Below are positions 56,642-64,000 of a stretch of DNA of 64,000 nt, piece after piece. Position 1 is the first letter of the stretch, and each line of letters begins with the position of its first letter. Source of the stretch: Hydractinia symbiolongicarpus (taxonomy: Eukaryota > Cnidaria > Hydrozoa > Anthoathecata > Hydractiniidae); assembly GCF_029227915.1 (NCBI RefSeq), contig NC_079877.1, positions 25,259,851 through 25,323,850 of the forward strand, read 5' to 3'. The notes beneath the pieces were generated by a model. That model was not told where the DNA came from. It was given only the letters and a program-made list of their open reading frames with translations, and did no database searches. Both the position numbers and the translations under genes were made by a program.

Positions 56642-56669
56642 TTTTTGTAGCCCTTATGAACTACAAAAA
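56642..56669. terminator. Intergenic hairpin 4, between convergent genes
   Basis: tttttgtag, loop of 10, ctacaaaaa: perfect 9-bp stem between the end of the BRO-N frame (56636) and the integrase end (56680). Symmetric, so it could serve both strands. Confidence 0.65.
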
Positions 56670-56679
56670 TCGAGAAATA

Positions 56680-57906
56680 TTACCATTCTTTCACACGTTC
56701 CGGCGGTACCTGAACATCCTCCGGGATCAGCATTAGTTCTTCCGCCACAAAGCTTCGATCAGGACCTCCATCTGCCAAATAATATAGGAGGCGTGTACCA
56801 GTCACAATACGGTCCAGCCTGTATGTACGCTTCGACCAATAGGCATCCGTTGCGCGTCTTTTAGCATCACCGTGCTCTTCTCCGGGTTGCAGGAGGTATA
56901 AGTATAAGCCATCATCGGGTAGAGGCTTTTCTTCTGGATACTCCTCGCTTTTCGCGAGTGGGACTTCATCGAGCTTAATGGATTTTGAAGGTTTCATTCC
57001 GATCATAGCCGTCTTGGTATTATTCATGCTTTTCACGATATTATATAGATGTTTCACCCATGTACTGCTAGTTTTATCAGTGACCAGCTCCTGCGCGTCC
57101 TGAGGCTTGAAGAGTTTTTGTGCGAGTACCTTGTTATACGATTCGACAAAGGCGGTGAACGTATGGTGATACTTGGTAGTTGCCCTTTTGATTTCCACCC
57201 CTTCACCCTCCAGTAATTTCGTTAAATCCAATTTGAATTCACTACCGTTATCACACTGGAAAGTCTTTGGATAGCGGAGAGGTCCCGCTTTGTATATGTC
57301 CTTGAGCATCTCCTCAATTTCACTGGCTTTCTTGGTACGTAATGGCCGTGCCACTTTGTAGCGAGGCCATTACGTCAATGCCTATGAGGCAGTACATGGG
57401 TGAAACATCTATATAATATCGTGAAAAGCATGAATAATATCAAGACGGCTATGATCGGAATGAAACCTTCAAAATCCATTAAGCTCGATGAAGTCCCACT
57501 CGCGAAAAGCGAGGAGTATCCAGAGGAAAAGCCTCTACCCGATGATGGCTTATACTTATACCTCCTTATACTTATACAAGTATATCCTCACAATGCCTGT
57601 GAGGATATACTTGTATGTATTACCATACAGCTTGTCATGCGGCATGTACAAGATATCAAACTGGTGCATTTGATTCGGCTTTGTAACTGTGAAATGGGGA
57701 TAATTGATACGCTTTGGCCCACGAATATGTCTGAGCCATAGGAGCTGACGAGATAGCCAGTGAATGATTTTCTTCCTTGAGAGACCACTCCGTTCGATGA
57801 GTAATTTGATCGCTTTGCGTCCAGTCCAGAGATGTTCGGGTTGGTAATATATATGACTTAGCTTTTCAGCTTCATCGGTTGTAACAATATGCTTTACTTT
57901 TGACAT
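56680..57906 (-). pseudogene. Polinton integrase (rve-type), split by an inverted duplication
   Basis: Retroviral-type DDE integrase. The N-terminal part starts at ATG 57906 (MSKVKHIVTTDEAEKLSHIY) and carries the first catalytic Asp in HQFDILYMPHDK, then YKYILTGI, after which the frame leaves the gene. The C-terminal part (57354-56680) resumes with ARPLRTKKASEIEEM; it has the second Asp in FQCDNGSEFK and the Glu in FTAFVESYNKVLAQKLF, and a C-terminal region ending RSFVAEELMLIPEDVQVPPE. The roughly 230 bp between them are an inverted copy of the gene's own 3' part (57391-57567 against 57068-56894). Sequence near 57365-57380 also has a small indel relative to the expected reading. Without the insert the three catalytic residues would be in order. 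Confidence 0.85.
57391..57567 (+). repeat. Inverted duplicate of integrase gene segment
   Basis: Reads on the plus strand the same peptide (HLYNIVKSMNN, then KTAMIGMKPSKSIKLDEVPL) as the minus strand at 57068-56894; about 175 bp, almost identical (one visible codon difference, NNTK versus NNIK). The near identity implies a recent event. The outer side has a further short hairpin (57577-57616) made of acaagtatatcctcac and its inverse around aatgcc. Confidence 0.9.
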
Positions 57907-57922
57907 GTTTATTATACATGTC
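57902..57922. terminator. Intergenic hairpin 5
   Basis: gacatgt, loop ttattat, acatgtc: perfect 7-bp stem between the 132-residue gene end (57931) and the integrase start, overlapping the integrase ATG. Confidence 0.5.
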
Positions 57923-57930
57923 AAAAACGA

Positions 57931-58329
57931 TTACATATACTTGTACGCTACGAATCCCAAAACGGCTATGGAGCCAAGAATGAACGTCAGCTCGCCGTCT
58001 TGTTGCTGTTTGCTGGGTATGTAAAAATCAGAGAGCTTTGGAGCCTTCTCGATCGTTGCGATAAAGTATTGTCGCATACCCTCATCAAGCCCTTTAAGAC
58101 TTTGCCCTGCCTCCCGCTGTTCCTCCCGTCGTCTATTGTACCAATCTATTTTTGCCTGTTTGTCACGTACCCATTGAGCTTGGGCCGCCTGCAATTTTTC
58201 AACCGCCTCGTTATGGCGTCTCCGCTCTTCTTCACCATGCCCTGACAATTTACTGAAGAGATAGTTACTGCCGCTAAGTGGAAGCGCGTTAATAAGAGCC
58301 CCGCCAGCCATAATAGCTATAGTTGCCAT
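57931..58329 (-). CDS. Conserved Polinton membrane/coiled-coil protein, 132 residues
   Basis: Intact frame MATIAIMAGGALINALPLSG, then SNYLFSKLSGHGEEERRRHN, a long helical charged middle (AVEKLQAAQAQWVRDKQAKI, DWYNRRREEQREAGQ), a PKLSDFYIPSKQQ segment and a C-terminal membrane span (ELTFILGSIAVLGFVAYKYM). Hydrophobic at both ends with a coiled coil between. I recognise this architecture as recurrent in animal Polintons; a virion or membrane role is inferred. It lies on the same strand between capsid and integrase genes. Confidence 0.7.
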   Translation of the reverse strand: MATIAIMAGGALINALPLSGSNYLFSKLSGHGEEERRRHNEAVEKLQAAQAQWVRDKQAKIDWYNRRREEQREAGQSLKGLDEGMRQYFIATIEKAPKLSDFYIPSKQQQDGELTFILGSIAVLGFVAYKYM

Positions 58330-58332
58330 TTA

Positions 58333-58357
58333 TTTTGTAGACCCAAGGCCTACAAAA
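58333..58357. terminator. Intergenic hairpin 6
   Basis: ttttgtag-a-cc, loop caa, gg-c-ctacaaaa: near-perfect stem between the capsid gene end (58374) and the next minus-strand gene start (58329). The arms resemble hairpin 4 (ttttgtag/ctacaaaa). Confidence 0.6.
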
Positions 58358-58373
58358 ACAAATTTTGATACTC

Positions 58374-59632
58374 TTAATATTCTACTGAATAAAAACGACC
58401 GTCGAGGATTTTCAATTGAGCATCTTGGAGCAAGTATACGTAACACCGTATATCACCGGTCCCGTCAGCTTTTTTCGTCATATGCAAGGTGATCCCATCG
58501 CTTAATCTTTGCAAAGGTCTGCCAGAACCATGCAAGCTGTGATCTGGACTACTGCGGAAGTCGACGAAGAGAGCATATCTCTTTGTAAAGAACTGTTCGA
58601 TAGTAACGATTGAATCATGGGATCCCAGCAACGCAGCCACTTGTTCCAGATGATCTTTCGGTAACATCGCGTGGCTATAGAGCTCGTTTGGTTCGCCCTC
58701 GATAGTGACAGAGTTTTTTTCAATTTTCGGATTATAAAATTTTTCATTATTTCCAGCATATGCTTTAACTACACCGGGATCTTGAAATAGCAGTAGTATA
58801 GCTTTAAGACTCTTGGCAGGAGTATCAATTTGCAAGTTGTAACTCTTGTCAGATTTTTTCATCGTTATAACCTTGCTGCGAAGTATACGCTCGTAAGGTA
58901 GGGCTAGACGAGAATATTTCGACATCATCGCACTCGCTAATTCTTCATTGGTCACTTTATCAAATTCGAGCGAAATGTTGGTGATCCTGTACGCGGTATC
59001 AGCTGCCTTTGCCGCTGTAGACCCTGCTGCTGCCGTAGCAGCATCTTTAATAACTTGATCATGGCGAGCAAAATGTATTACGAACTGGAGCCGCTCGTGG
59101 AGGCCATGTTGGTAAAAAGGCATGCTGCTCGTGAGTTGGAACATGGATCCAAGAGGTATTGAGAAGGTGTTTCCGTCAACCGCAACGATCGCCCTTTCTT
59201 CATCGTTCCCAACATGATCGCTGGCTTTTACTTGTAGAGCTCTGATCGTCCCATCGTTGGGGGTTGATCCCCTCTAAAATCAGGTTGTTGTCACGCTCAA
59301 ACTTGGGTAACCACAAGTCCCGATATACGCCAAGTATATTATAATCAGCGATGTTTTGTATTTCGTTGCCGTTCAGGCTGATTCTAAGATTTTGCACCAG
59401 GGATTTGCCGATATTGCTCACAATTGTACGCTTGGTATTGGTACCCGTTAATTCAAGATCAAAGAGGAGTTTGAGAGAGTCTGGGAAAATTACATCATTG
59501 TGACCCATGTTTGGTACATCAACGTAGAGATCTTCATTTTAATTGATTGTGGATGGCACGTGAGATACCTTTACTCTCTGCCGTTTGCCTTTCATCCCAT
59601 ACAAGATTTTCTAATTTACCAAAAACACTCAT
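58374..59632 (-). pseudogene. Hexon-like major capsid protein of the Polinton, frameshifted
   Basis: Double jelly-roll major capsid protein expected to build the icosahedral shell. The N-terminal frame starts at 59632 (MSVFGKLENLVWDERQTAES), shifts near 59540, continues as DVIFPDSLKLLFDLELTGTN, VSNIGKSLVQNLRISLNGNE and YRDLWLPKFERDNNLILEGI, and is disturbed again near 59265. The rest is open from at least 59144: SSMPFYQHGLHERLQFVIHF, YRITNISLEFDKVTNEELAS, PAKSLKAILLLFQDPG, FYNPKIEKNSVTIEGEPNEL, DFRSSPDHSLHGSGRPLQRL, DAQLKILDGRFYSVEY. The blocks and order match what I know of Polinton/adintovirus hexons; about 415 codons. At least two frameshifts. Confidence 0.75.
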
Positions 59633-59662
59633 TTATTTATACAGGTACATGGGTTGAAATAA

Positions 59663-60801
59663 ATGCCTATAAACCCAGCATGTGAACCAGATTTTACGCC
59701 GGAGGGAGATATAGAAGACGAACCCGAGGAGTTTAGTAGCGAGAGTGAAGTTGTTAGGTCTAAGGATATTCCCACTACATCCTCAACACCTTCACAAGGT
59801 GGCCTCACTTACACAATTGCAAGGCATGAACTACTAGCTCACGAAACAAAATGGTGAAATTAGAAAAGCTTCCGCGATAGTGAGGGATCTAGGCGTGGGA
59901 CGATTGCGTGCCTTAGGTTTTGCCGACTATACTACACCACATAAGGGTAGTAAAGCAGCGGCTCAAAACCTCTTGAATAATATTGATACCATCGAGGACA
60001 ACCCCGGAGACATCGAGATGTTGCCGCTGCTCGATAATATAATAGATGAAACGAAGAGCCTCATGAAGGATACTTCCTTTACCGAAGCCTTCGATGAACG
60101 CGAAAGAAGAAAGCTTCATTTCTATGTTAGAACGCTCCAGGACGACTTGAATAACGTGAAAAGTAAGATGATCTACTACGATGGCGAGCTTTCCAAGGCA
60201 GAGGACAAGATAAACAGGCTTGAGGCGAAGAAGGCTGGGTCCGACGTATCAGAGGAGTAGCAAAATATCTGGGATGAGGACCTTGATAAGGCCAAGGAAG
60301 ATTGTGAAAAGATAAAGGATGATCGAAAGGCAGTAATAGAAGAACATGGTCTCTCTGGAATCAATACCCAGCTCAAGGCGATTAAAGATACGCTCATGAA
60401 GATAGCTGAGGACGACACATCGCTAAGGGAGAAGCTGACCATTATCTTCAAAGAACAAGGGATCACTATCGCTAGTATCGTATCAGCCGTGGGCTTACTG
60501 ATACCAACCCTGGTCCTAGCACACAGGAGGTAGTGGGGCAGCAGCAGGTGGAGGTAGTGGCGGTAACAAAGGGTTTGTTCAAAAACAGCTGGAGAGACTC
60601 GGAAAATTCCTTAAATATCTAGCAGGGAAGGCGGGGGCAGCTCTTCCTGAAATCATCGGCACCATCGTATCATTCTTCTTCCGGGTAGCCGCTAAAGTGG
60701 TGGAGTATGTAGCGAAGCACCTCTATTTAGCGATTGCGGGAGCTGTGGGTATTGTTGTTGCATACGTGGGGAACAGGGGGAGTAAGGGTAAATCGCACTG
60801 A
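59663..60801 (+). pseudogene. Long coiled-coil Polinton protein with C-terminal membrane spans, frameshifted
   Basis: Starts at ATG 59663 (MPINPACEPDFTPEGDIEDE) 30 bp from the divergent capsid start. The acidic N-terminus is followed by a frame change near 59850-59880; then VGRLRALGFADYTT and a long coiled coil (ERRKLHFYVRTLQDDLNNVK, KAEDKINRLEAKK). There is a stop at 60258-60260, open sequence resumes in the same frame to about 60532 with EQGITIASIVSAVGLLIPTL, and after another frame change a C-terminal block (GKFLKYLAGKAGAALPEIIG, AKHLYLAIAGAVGIVVAYVG) ends at 60801. About 380 codons. Probably a structural or membrane-associated virion protein; inference only. Confidence 0.65.
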
Positions 60802-60803
60802 GA

Positions 60804-60832
60804 GTCTAGTATTTTGAAAAAACATACTAGAC
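60804..60832. terminator. Intergenic hairpin 7, between convergent genes
   Basis: gtctagtat, loop of 11, atactagac: perfect 9-bp stem filling exactly the gap between the plus-strand stop (60799-60801) and the minus-strand stop (60833-60835). Confidence 0.7.
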
Positions 60833-61915
60833 CTATTTCTTCATCCAGATGATAGCGACCGTAACCAGCGTGGCTTTGGTATCCTCGTGAACATCAGCTT
60901 CCTTGGTATGGGGCGACTTTATATATTGCCTCGGAGGTGTTGTGACGGATGCCTCATGCTTGACAGCTTTGGTATTCAGGTCTAGCTCCACACCTACACC
61001 TATATTAGAGGGTGCTATTAAAACATTGTTGTTATACCCCACAATCTTTCCAATGCGGAGGTTCATATCGGAAGGGAGCATGTAGACGCTGGGGATGACG
61101 GCAAAATTGACTGGAGTCCGTGCATACTGGAGCACTTTTTGAAACTCGGAAATATCTTGACCTACGTTCTCTTGACGTTGTACCATGTCCTCGAATTTCT
61201 GCAATAATATTTGTCTCGCTGTATAGTTATCGGCATTAGATCCTAGGATTGATGCCTTAGCACTCACTTGGGATCCTAGCAATAAGACAACATAGACGCG
61301 TATACTTTCGCTAAGCTTGTTTAGACCTTTCGATGTCAGACCTTGACTTGTTGGCATAATGAATTTTGTCCAATCCCCATCAACCTGCGGCCACCACCTT
61401 CCGTCTGTTAACGATGATACCAGGGCTTTGAATTTGTAGAGGCTATTAGGATTTGCACCGTATTCGCGGCATACCTGGGCGTATCCTGAGCTCGAGTATG
61501 GGTTATCATATTGGGAAAAGCCTCCTTCGTAGGGCATAGGTACCTTCATTCTCGCTAAAGTACGTCTCATGTGGTAATATACGTGGAATTTAAAAATTGA
61601 ATTGACAAGGGGTACGGGCTCCGTATTCATGTGCTGAGCAGATATGCCTAATGCCGTTGTCGTGCAATGGCAAGCGAAATTGATCTGGATGTTCCAATAA
61701 TTCAAGGCTCGCCCCTTCCAACTTACACTGACAGGATCGTTTAACAGATTAGTTGGAACTTTGATAGGATATTTGGTGAACTGTGGGAATGCCACGGAAA
61801 TGTGATTAGTCGTAGACACGTAGAGATCCTGATGCTCCAAGTTAGTTATGCCAAGAGGCCACTCGCCTCGGTTAGACCTGTACTTTGCCTTGGGATTATA
61901 GCTATATATATTCAT
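60833..61915 (-). CDS. Conserved Polinton protein, about 360 residues, probable virion component
   Basis: Intact frame. Start chosen at the inner ATG 61915 (MNIYSYNPKAKYRSNRGEWP); the outer ATG at 61933 would add MFVITN, encoded by the palindrome. Blocks include ALNYWNIQINFACHCTTTAL, FKFHVYYHMRRTLARMKVPM, NPYSSSGYAQVCREYGANPN, KLSESIRVYVVLLLGSQVSA, YARTPVNFAVIPSVYMLPSD, MNLRIGKIVGYNNNVLIAPS. No enzymatic motif is visible. I recognise it as a recurrent protein in cnidarian-type Polintons with no firm function. The size and setting next to capsid genes suggest a structural role. Confidence 0.7.
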   Translation of the reverse strand: MNIYSYNPKAKYRSNRGEWPLGITNLEHQDLYVSTTNHISVAFPQFTKYPIKVPTNLLNDPVSVSWKGRALNYWNIQINFACHCTTTALGISAQHMNTEPVPLVNSIFKFHVYYHMRRTLARMKVPMPYEGGFSQYDNPYSSSGYAQVCREYGANPNSLYKFKALVSSLTDGRWWPQVDGDWTKFIMPTSQGLTSKGLNKLSESIRVYVVLLLGSQVSAKASILGSNADNYTARQILLQKFEDMVQRQENVGQDISEFQKVLQYARTPVNFAVIPSVYMLPSDMNLRIGKIVGYNNNVLIAPSNIGVGVELDLNTKAVKHEASVTTPPRQYIKSPHTKEADVHEDTKATLVTVAIIWMKK

Positions 61916-61936
61916 GTTTGTTATAACAAACATGAA
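61911..61936. promoter_or_regulatory. 26-bp perfect palindrome at divergent gene starts
   Basis: ttcatgtttgtta followed by taacaaacatgaa: a perfect inverted repeat with no loop. It contains both outer ATGs and overlaps both inner starts of the divergent genes, so each transcript would begin with the same palindrome. Confidence 0.7.
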
Positions 61937-62063
61937 GCAACTCTATATAACAAATATTGACAAGCCTACGATATTTGAGGACTACCAAGGGCAGGACACG
62001 AGGATAGCCATGAAGTCTATGAGTATCCGAGCTACATGTTTTAACCTTTTCAAAAAAAAATAA
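61932..62063 (+). CDS. Short Polinton protein, 43 residues, coupled to the next gene
   Basis: MKQLYITNIDKPTIFEDYQG, then RIAMKSMSIRATCFNLF and a Lys tail ending at an A-run (62052-62060). Its TAA shares a base with the next ATG (taatg). The A-run of nine followed by TAATG could allow slippage or reinitiation, so this and the following frame might make one protein or two; alternatively one base was lost in the run. Confidence 0.5.
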   Translation: MKQLYITNIDKPTIFEDYQGQDTRIAMKSMSIRATCFNLFKKK

Positions 62064-62413
62064 TGATATCAAGATTTATAAAGCGACGCCTGGGTCGACA
62101 AATGCCGGGTCGACAAATGTTCACTGAGGGCGATCACGACAGCTTCTACAAGACCGATGTCTACCAGAGGCTTAGACTTACTTGCCACCAACTCGATGAA
62201 GATTATTGCCTGCTTAATGGGGAGAAATCTAAAATTCTCGCCATCCTACCGACCAAAGAGGTAAGCTGGGTAGATATGATTACCTGGACCTTTGACACTC
62301 CTGTATACATACCCCTGAAAGGCTCCGATCACCTCACTTTTGTGTTGACGGACGAACATCATCATGATAAGAACGTTTCATTTGTAGGAATTACCATGCA
62401 TCTACTGATATAA
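62063..62413 (+). CDS. Polinton hypothetical protein, 116 residues, possible beta-barrel virion protein
   Basis: Intact frame MISRFIKRRLGRQMPGRQMF, DHDSFYKTDVYQRLRLTCHQ, LDEDYCLLNGEKSKILAIL, WTFDTPVYIPLKGSDHLTFV, FVGITMHLLI. The alternating hydrophobic pattern and the ending (VYIPL, then GSDHLTFVLTD and FVGITMHL) resemble the last strands of a jelly-roll or minor capsid protein, but I cannot assign it. The basic N-terminus contains a duplicated GRQM. Confidence 0.5.
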   Translation: MISRFIKRRLGRQMPGRQMFTEGDHDSFYKTDVYQRLRLTCHQLDEDYCLLNGEKSKILAILPTKEVSWVDMITWTFDTPVYIPLKGSDHLTFVLTDEHHHDKNVSFVGITMHLLI

Positions 62414-62416
62414 TAA

Positions 62417-63064
62417 ATGAATAATGATGATGTTATGAAGCTATATCCTTCATTACCACCGAGTGCACCTAATCAAGAAAATGAGGGGCAGACATATAGA
62501 CTGAAGAAAATCGAAGAGATCGAAATATACCTACGAAGTGAAATTAAACAGCGTGAAAAACTCGCTAAAAAATTTGGTATGCATGGAACGTGGGTCCATT
62601 ATATGGATCATGGATTACTCGCAATAAACGTAATAACATCAAGCGTTGGGATCGCTTCTATGCTCAGCGGCATCGGAGTCCCCCTAGCCGTCGCGATAGG
62701 TGGGATCAGCATTGCCGTTGGATTAGGACAAACAGCCTTAAAACAAGGTGGGAAAAAGCTGAATTACAAACGCAAAAAACACGATAGCATAAGATTATTG
62801 GCGGAAACGAAATTGAATAGTATTGTGGACCTTATATCAAGGGCGATTGAGAATGGAGTGAAAAGTGATTATGAGTTTAGCCTGATAATGCAAGAGAAGC
62901 AAAAATATCTCATATTGAAAGAGCAATCCCGTCAGCGTACTAAAAAGATTGTGCAAACGATTAATGAACAAGAAAGGCAGCAATTAGTCGAGCAAGGTCG
63001 TGAAGAAGGTAAAAATGAGCTTCTTAAAAAAATACAATCTGTGAATTATGCCAACGGTACCTAG
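62417..63064 (+). CDS. Polinton membrane protein, 215 residues
   Basis: Intact frame; start in taaatg, 3 bp after the previous stop. N-terminus MNNDDVMKLYPSLPPSAPNQ, a charged helix (KKIEEIEIYLRSEIKQREKL), a glycine-rich double membrane span (GLLAINVITSSVGIASMLSG, GVPLAVAIGGISIAVGLGQT), and a C-terminal helical bundle (AETKLNSIVDLISRAIENGV, DYEFSLIMQEKQKYLILKEQ). The same architecture recurs in cnidarian Polintons; function unknown, perhaps a virion membrane or fusion-accessory protein. Confidence 0.65.
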   Translation: MNNDDVMKLYPSLPPSAPNQENEGQTYRLKKIEEIEIYLRSEIKQREKLAKKFGMHGTWVHYMDHGLLAINVITSSVGIASMLSGIGVPLAVAIGGISIAVGLGQTALKQGGKKLNYKRKKHDSIRLLAETKLNSIVDLISRAIENGVKSDYEFSLIMQEKQKYLILKEQSRQRTKKIVQTINEQERQQLVEQGREEGKNELLKKIQSVNYANGT

Positions 63065-63082
63065 AAGCACCACCTAAATATA

Positions 63083-63110
63083 TATAATATATTGTTAACA
63101 ATATATTATA
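63083..63110. terminator. Intergenic palindrome 8, between convergent genes
   Basis: tataatatattgtt followed by aacaatatattata: perfect 28-bp palindrome starting 18 bp after the stop of the 215-residue gene and overlapping the end of the minus-strand small gene. Confidence 0.7.
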
Positions 63111-63288
63111 CAACACCAAGTACCTCACCGGTACTGGCATCAACCATGAAATCACCATCGTATATTACAGTTCGTTTCTGTTTTGTTTCCAAGCCTCTGA
63201 TGTACTTCTCGAGTATTTTCATAGCTTTTAGTTCTAGGCATGATTTACAATTAGGTCCGCTGGTTTGCGTTTCCTTACCCTTCTTCAT
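63106..63288 (-). CDS. Small Polinton protein or fragment, 60 residues
   Basis: MKKGKETQTSGPNCKSCLEL, KAMKILEKYIRGLETKQKRT, VIYDGDFMVDASTGEVLGVV. The frame stays open upstream of the ATG through FEARELGIRGYST but has no earlier ATG, so it may be the remnant of a longer protein; the ARELGIRGYSxMKK peptide resembles the KSRGIKGY block at the polymerase N-terminus. It has a CxxC pair. The 3' end lies in palindrome 8. Confidence 0.5.
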   Translation of the reverse strand: MKKGKETQTSGPNCKSCLELKAMKILEKYIRGLETKQKRTVIYDGDFMVDASTGEVLGVV

Positions 63289-63323
63289 GGTGGAGTAGCC
63301 ACGGATTCCCAGTTCTCTCGCTT

Positions 63324-63364
63324 CAAAATAAACAACGAACTCAAATCGTTCGTTGTTTATTTTG
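63324..63364. terminator. Intergenic hairpin 9
   Basis: caaaataaacaacgaac, loop tcaaatc, gttcgttgtttattttg: perfect 17-bp stem between the minus-strand genes at 63444 and 63288. Confidence 0.7.
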
Positions 63365-63443
63365 TATACAACATTAATATAAAAAAATCTATCGAGTTTT
63401 TAACTATACTACAGCGAATGGTTCCTGGTCGTCGTCATCTGAA

Positions 63444-64000
63444 TCAATAAAGGTGCCTGGTCCTGGAAAGTTCCACTGGTTTATACTTACACTCCTCAAG
63501 CAAGACCTGTGGATAGTGCTTATTCCCTTGTTGATAGATGCTGCTTAGTTTTATTATACATATGCATTGACAGGGCTGCTTCAGTGGTAGTGATTGATCG
63601 TAGAAATATGTGTTTATTTTACCCTCCCATTCTTTAATTTTTGTGTTCAGGTATCTACCGTTCTTCAATGATGAGGTCGTGAACTTACTACCATATAATT
63701 TCTCTATTCTGGCCAGGATACAGTAGTATTTTTCCATCCATTCAGGATGTTGATGCATATCAAATGACTTGGTAAGCGAAGATCCATCATCGTATCTGGA
63801 TGCATCGTTTGAATACAGCCCTTTTGGCGTTATGATCAATAGTGACGATATCTTGCTACCATATTTATAACCGATCACGAATCGCTCATCCTTACCCTTG
63901 TTGGATTGGATGGGATCGCTGAGTACTATTTTATCAATTTGAACCTCGTCAATATCGAGCACAGTTGGTTCACTGTAAAAATCCCTCGTCTCTACGGAGT
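63444..64000 (-). CDS. Polinton protein, partial, extends past the right edge
   Basis: Open from the window edge to the stop at 63444; no start inside (an in-frame GTG at 63962 is not a eukaryotic start and the frame stays open upstream through SVETRDFYSEPTV). Blocks: LDIDEVQIDKIVLSD, KDERFVIGYKYGSKISSLLI, WMEKYYCILARIEKL, INTYFYDQSLPLKQPCQC, HYPQVLLEECKYKPVELS. I recognise this as a recurrent Polinton-associated protein without known function. At least 185 residues are present. Confidence 0.65.
   Translation of the reverse strand, partial: SVETRDFYSEPTVLDIDEVQIDKIVLSDPIQSNKGKDERFVIGYKYGSKISSLLIITPKGLYSNDASRYDDGSSLTKSFDMHQHPEWMEKYYCILARIEKLYGSKFTTSSLKNGRYLNTKIKEWEGKINTYFYDQSLPLKQPCQCICIIKLSSIYQQGNKHYPQVLLEECKYKPVELSRTRHLY

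Larger units (their letters stand above)
49853..64000. mobile_element. Polinton/Maverick (adintovirus-like) element, left part, runs off the window
   Basis: More than 14 kb carrying the diagnostic set: family B DNA polymerase, FtsK/HerA-type ATPase, retroviral-type integrase and hexon-like capsid protein, with accessory genes on both strands. The left limit is a guess: a 250-bp noncoding, AT-rich, repetitive stretch (49853-50100) is bounded by two 13-bp near-identical palindromes, agggaaattccct and agggaatttccct, and precedes the polymerase. The terminal inverted repeat and the 6-bp target duplication cannot be tested because the right end is outside. Several genes are broken, so this copy is probably inactive, though many open frames survive. 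Base composition is less AT-rich than the flanking DNA. Confidence 0.9.

Noticed and set aside
57400-57741. Separate plus-strand gene
   Set aside because: It is the inverted duplicate of integrase coding sequence running into reverse-strand integrase sequence.

Overview
The window is eukaryotic, AT-rich nuclear DNA from an animal. It holds intron-rich orthologues of conserved animal genes (GT-AG introns, phases that can be followed exon by exon) separated by dense, decaying transposons. The gene set (eIF4E2/4EHP, a DGAT2/MOGAT acyltransferase, an RGS22-like protein, SRP receptor alpha) together with the repeat types (Polinton/Maverick, Helitron-like ends, HIRAN-bearing DNA transposon, many small MITEs) fits an early-branching metazoan. 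A cnidarian, perhaps a hydrozoan, is my best guess; this is inference and not proven by the sequence.

Layout: 1-5.9 kb is repeat-rich intergenic DNA (MITE, LINE remnant, minisatellite). 5.9-14.3 kb is eIF4E2 (+), with a PIF/Harbinger-type element and a 21-bp repeat array in its introns. 14.3-16.3 kb is intergenic with a 23-bp minisatellite. 16.3-19.6 kb is a complete TA-flanked DNA transposon with a broken DDE transposase (-) and an intact HIRAN-domain gene (+). 20.57-20.93 kb is a tRNA-derived SINE. 21.6-24.0 kb is the DGAT2/MOGAT gene (+). 26.7-41.3 kb is the RGS22-like gene (+), whose introns carry Helitron-like tandem ends and a MITE family with 9-bp target duplications. 41.4-41.8 kb is a possible small secreted cysteine-rich protein (-). 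42.4-49.3 kb is SRPRA (-), with an 805-bp TIR element in its first intron.

From about 49.85 kb to the right edge lies a Polinton/Maverick (adintovirus-like) element that runs off the window: protein-primed-type DNA polymerase B, FtsK/HerA-type packaging ATPase, retroviral-like integrase, hexon-like major capsid protein, a BRO-N protein, and about a dozen small or structural proteins. Many of its genes have stops or frameshifts and the integrase is split by an inverted duplication of its own sequence, so this copy is a fossil, though several open frames are intact. No adenain-type protease and no confident penton/minor capsid gene is visible; they may lie past the right edge or be unrecognised.

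The most unusual pattern is in this Polinton: about ten gene junctions carry a short near-perfect palindrome or hairpin, whatever the orientation of the flanking genes, and many start codons sit in a TAAATG-like context. Other items of interest are the HIRAN gene paired with a DDE transposase, the BRO-N gene in the Polinton, and the small MITE family with 9-bp target duplications.
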